A stretch of DNA of 64,000 nucleotides from Aldehydirespirator sp965220485 (GTDB lineage: Bacteria > Actinomycetota > Acidimicrobiia > Acidimicrobiales > Aldehydirespiratoraceae): NCBI GenBank assembly GCA_965220485.1, contig OZ244832.1:1240001-1304000 (forward strand), written 5' to 3'. This document shows, piece by piece, positions 63,127 to 64,000 of this stretch; within the stretch, counting starts at the first letter, position 1; each line of letters begins with the position of its first letter. Both the position numbers and the translations under genes were made by a program. The notes under the pieces were generated by a model. It did not search any database. It was not told the DNA's origin and saw nothing but the letters and a program-made list of their open reading frames with translations.

Positions 63127-63803
63127 GGCTGGAGCTTGTAGCCAAGCCCGCGCACTGTCACCACATGGCGCGGGTTGGCCGGATCGGGCTCGATCTTGGT
63201 CCGGAGGCGGCGCACGTGGACATCGACCAGCCTGCCGTCCCCGAAATAGCCGAGGCCCCACACCCGTTCCAGCAGCACCTCGCGGCTCAAGATCCGGCCC
63301 GGGTTGGAGGCCATCTCCACCAGCAACCGGAACTCGGTCTTGGTGAGGTGGGCCTCGGTGCCGGACACTCGCACCACACCCTCATCGGGGAGGATCTGGA
63401 GGTCGTCGAATACGATCTCGCTGTCGCCGGTGCCGGAGGACCGCACCCGCCGGAGCAGAGCCCGGATGCGGGCCGAGAGCTCCTTGGGTGCGAAAGGCTT
63501 GGTGAGGTAGTCGTCGGCACCGGCTTCAAGACCGGCCACCACGTCGTGGGTGTCGGAGCGGGCCGTGATCATGACGATGGGCACATCACTGGACTTGCGG
63601 ATGGCCCGGCAGATGTCGAACCCGTCGATTCCGGGCAACATGATGTCCACCAGGACCACATCGGCGGGCACGCGGTTGAACGCGGCCAGAGCCTCCTCGC
63701 CCGAGGCAACCTCGTCCACTTCCCAGCCCTCGTCCTCGAGCGCGAGACGCAGCGCGGTGCGGATGCGCTCGTCATCCTCCACGGTAAGGATGCGCGTGGT
63801 CAC
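63123..63803 (-). CDS. mtrA: response regulator, MtrA-like
   Basis: 226 residues. Receiver DDE, phosphorylated Asp in VVLVDIMLPGIDG, Thr in MITARSD, Lys in TKPFAPKELSARI, and an OmpR-type winged helix (LTKTEFRLLVEMASNPGRILSREVLLERVWG...HVRRLRTKIEPDPANPRHVVTVRGLGYKL). The start GTG 63,803 overlaps the stop of the upstream frame (GTGA). It controls cell wall and division genes in actinomycetes. Confidence 0.95.
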   Translation of the reverse strand: MTTRILTVEDDERIRTALRLALEDEGWEVDEVASGEEALAAFNRVPADVVLVDIMLPGIDGFDICRAIRKSSDVPIVMITARSDTHDVVAGLEAGADDYLTKPFAPKELSARIRALLRRVRSSGTGDSEIVFDDLQILPDEGVVRVSGTEAHLTKTEFRLLVEMASNPGRILSREVLLERVWGLGYFGDGRLVDVHVRRLRTKIEPDPANPRHVVTVRGLGYKLQP

Positions 63804-64000
63804 GAGCCCGTATTCCTAGATGAGCGGGCTCCGCCGACGGGACCAGGCACGCCTAGCGGCTGCTGGGCCCGCCACTCGGCAGCCGCCCTCAAGGTCAGCA
63901 CGGCCACTATTCCCGTTCCCGCCGCAGCCACTATGGCGGTGCCGAGCCCGACCAGACCCGCGGTGGTGGTGCAGCCGCCGTCGCAGCCCAGGTCCATCAC
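63800..64000 (-). CDS. short membrane protein, upstream of mtrA (possibly partial)
   Basis: 66 residues visible, reading MMDLGCDGGCTTTAGLVGLGTAIVAAAGTGIVAVLTLRAAAEW..., one hydrophobic span. The start codon lies at the very edge, so it may extend beyond the window. The stop overlaps the mtrA start by 4 nt. Confidence 0.55.
   Translation of the reverse strand: MMDLGCDGGCTTTAGLVGLGTAIVAAAGTGIVAVLTLRAAAEWRAQQPLGVPGPVGGARSSRNTGS

Overview
The window is high-GC DNA with a dense gene layout. It most likely comes from an actinomycete-type bacterium, perhaps an acidimicrobial lineage. The evidence is an mtrA-mtrB-(lpqB-like) two-component operon, a PimB-type GT4 mannosyltransferase, an ATP-type phosphofructokinase with the GGEGT/PKTIDND signature, a three-gene transhydrogenase (pntAA-pntAB-pntB), a TrpB2-type tryptophan synthase beta chain and an epoxyqueuosine reductase. 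No rRNA or tRNA gene was seen. The only RNA gene is rnpB, on the minus strand at about 52.46-52.81 kb.

Positions 1 to about 38.7 kb are accessory DNA. From left to right they hold: an XRE/nucleotidyltransferase toxin-antitoxin-like pair; a remnant of an endonuclease/exonuclease/phosphatase gene; a DUF429 protein; a RidA remnant; a candidate two-gene defence unit (sacsin-like ATPase with an HNH-like zinc site, then a SNF2 helicase) whose first gene is cut by a 107-bp MITE; an IS1634-family element; an AlpA-type excisionase-like gene; a 1207-residue protein ending in a PD-(D/E)XK nuclease motif; and a P4-type integrase. Next is a toxin-antitoxin island: MNT/HepT, HicBA, a broken fic gene, an AbiEi fragment, an AAA ATPase, an IS1182 element, AbiEi/AbiEii, a zinc-ribbon antitoxin-like gene with an AbiEii-like toxin, a PIN-domain remnant, a NYN protein and HipBA. 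A ~150-200 bp direct repeat (called D here), always on the plus strand, separates these modules.

Positions 38.9 to 64 kb are mostly housekeeping: enoyl-CoA hydratase, TrpB2, a decayed VapBC45-like pair, transhydrogenase, acyl-CoA ligase, DyP peroxidase, HAD 5'-nucleotidase, Gfo/Idh/MocA oxidoreductase, CT398/DUF164-type zinc-ribbon protein, rnpB, TrpD, QueG, PimB-like GT, SRPBCC protein, ROK kinase, phosphofructokinase, and the GerMN lipoprotein / histidine kinase / response regulator operon. A different intergenic repeat (called E) is scattered only through this half.

The most striking feature is a set of very similar short palindromic elements that insert at CTAG. Family A (107 bp, 7 copies) and family B (107-108 bp, 3 copies) have different inverted termini but share an internal core. 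Family B has the same termini as the resident 2-kb IS1182 element, which is the likely source of its transposase. The elements pile up head to tail sharing a single CTAG (27,704-30,146; 24,759-24,968; 51,606-51,816). They also split genes so cleanly that removing the element and one CTAG restores the reading frame (sacsin-like gene, fic). The same core sequence, AAAACCCCAGGTCAGCG or close variants, also occurs in repeat D and near the left end of the IS1634 element.
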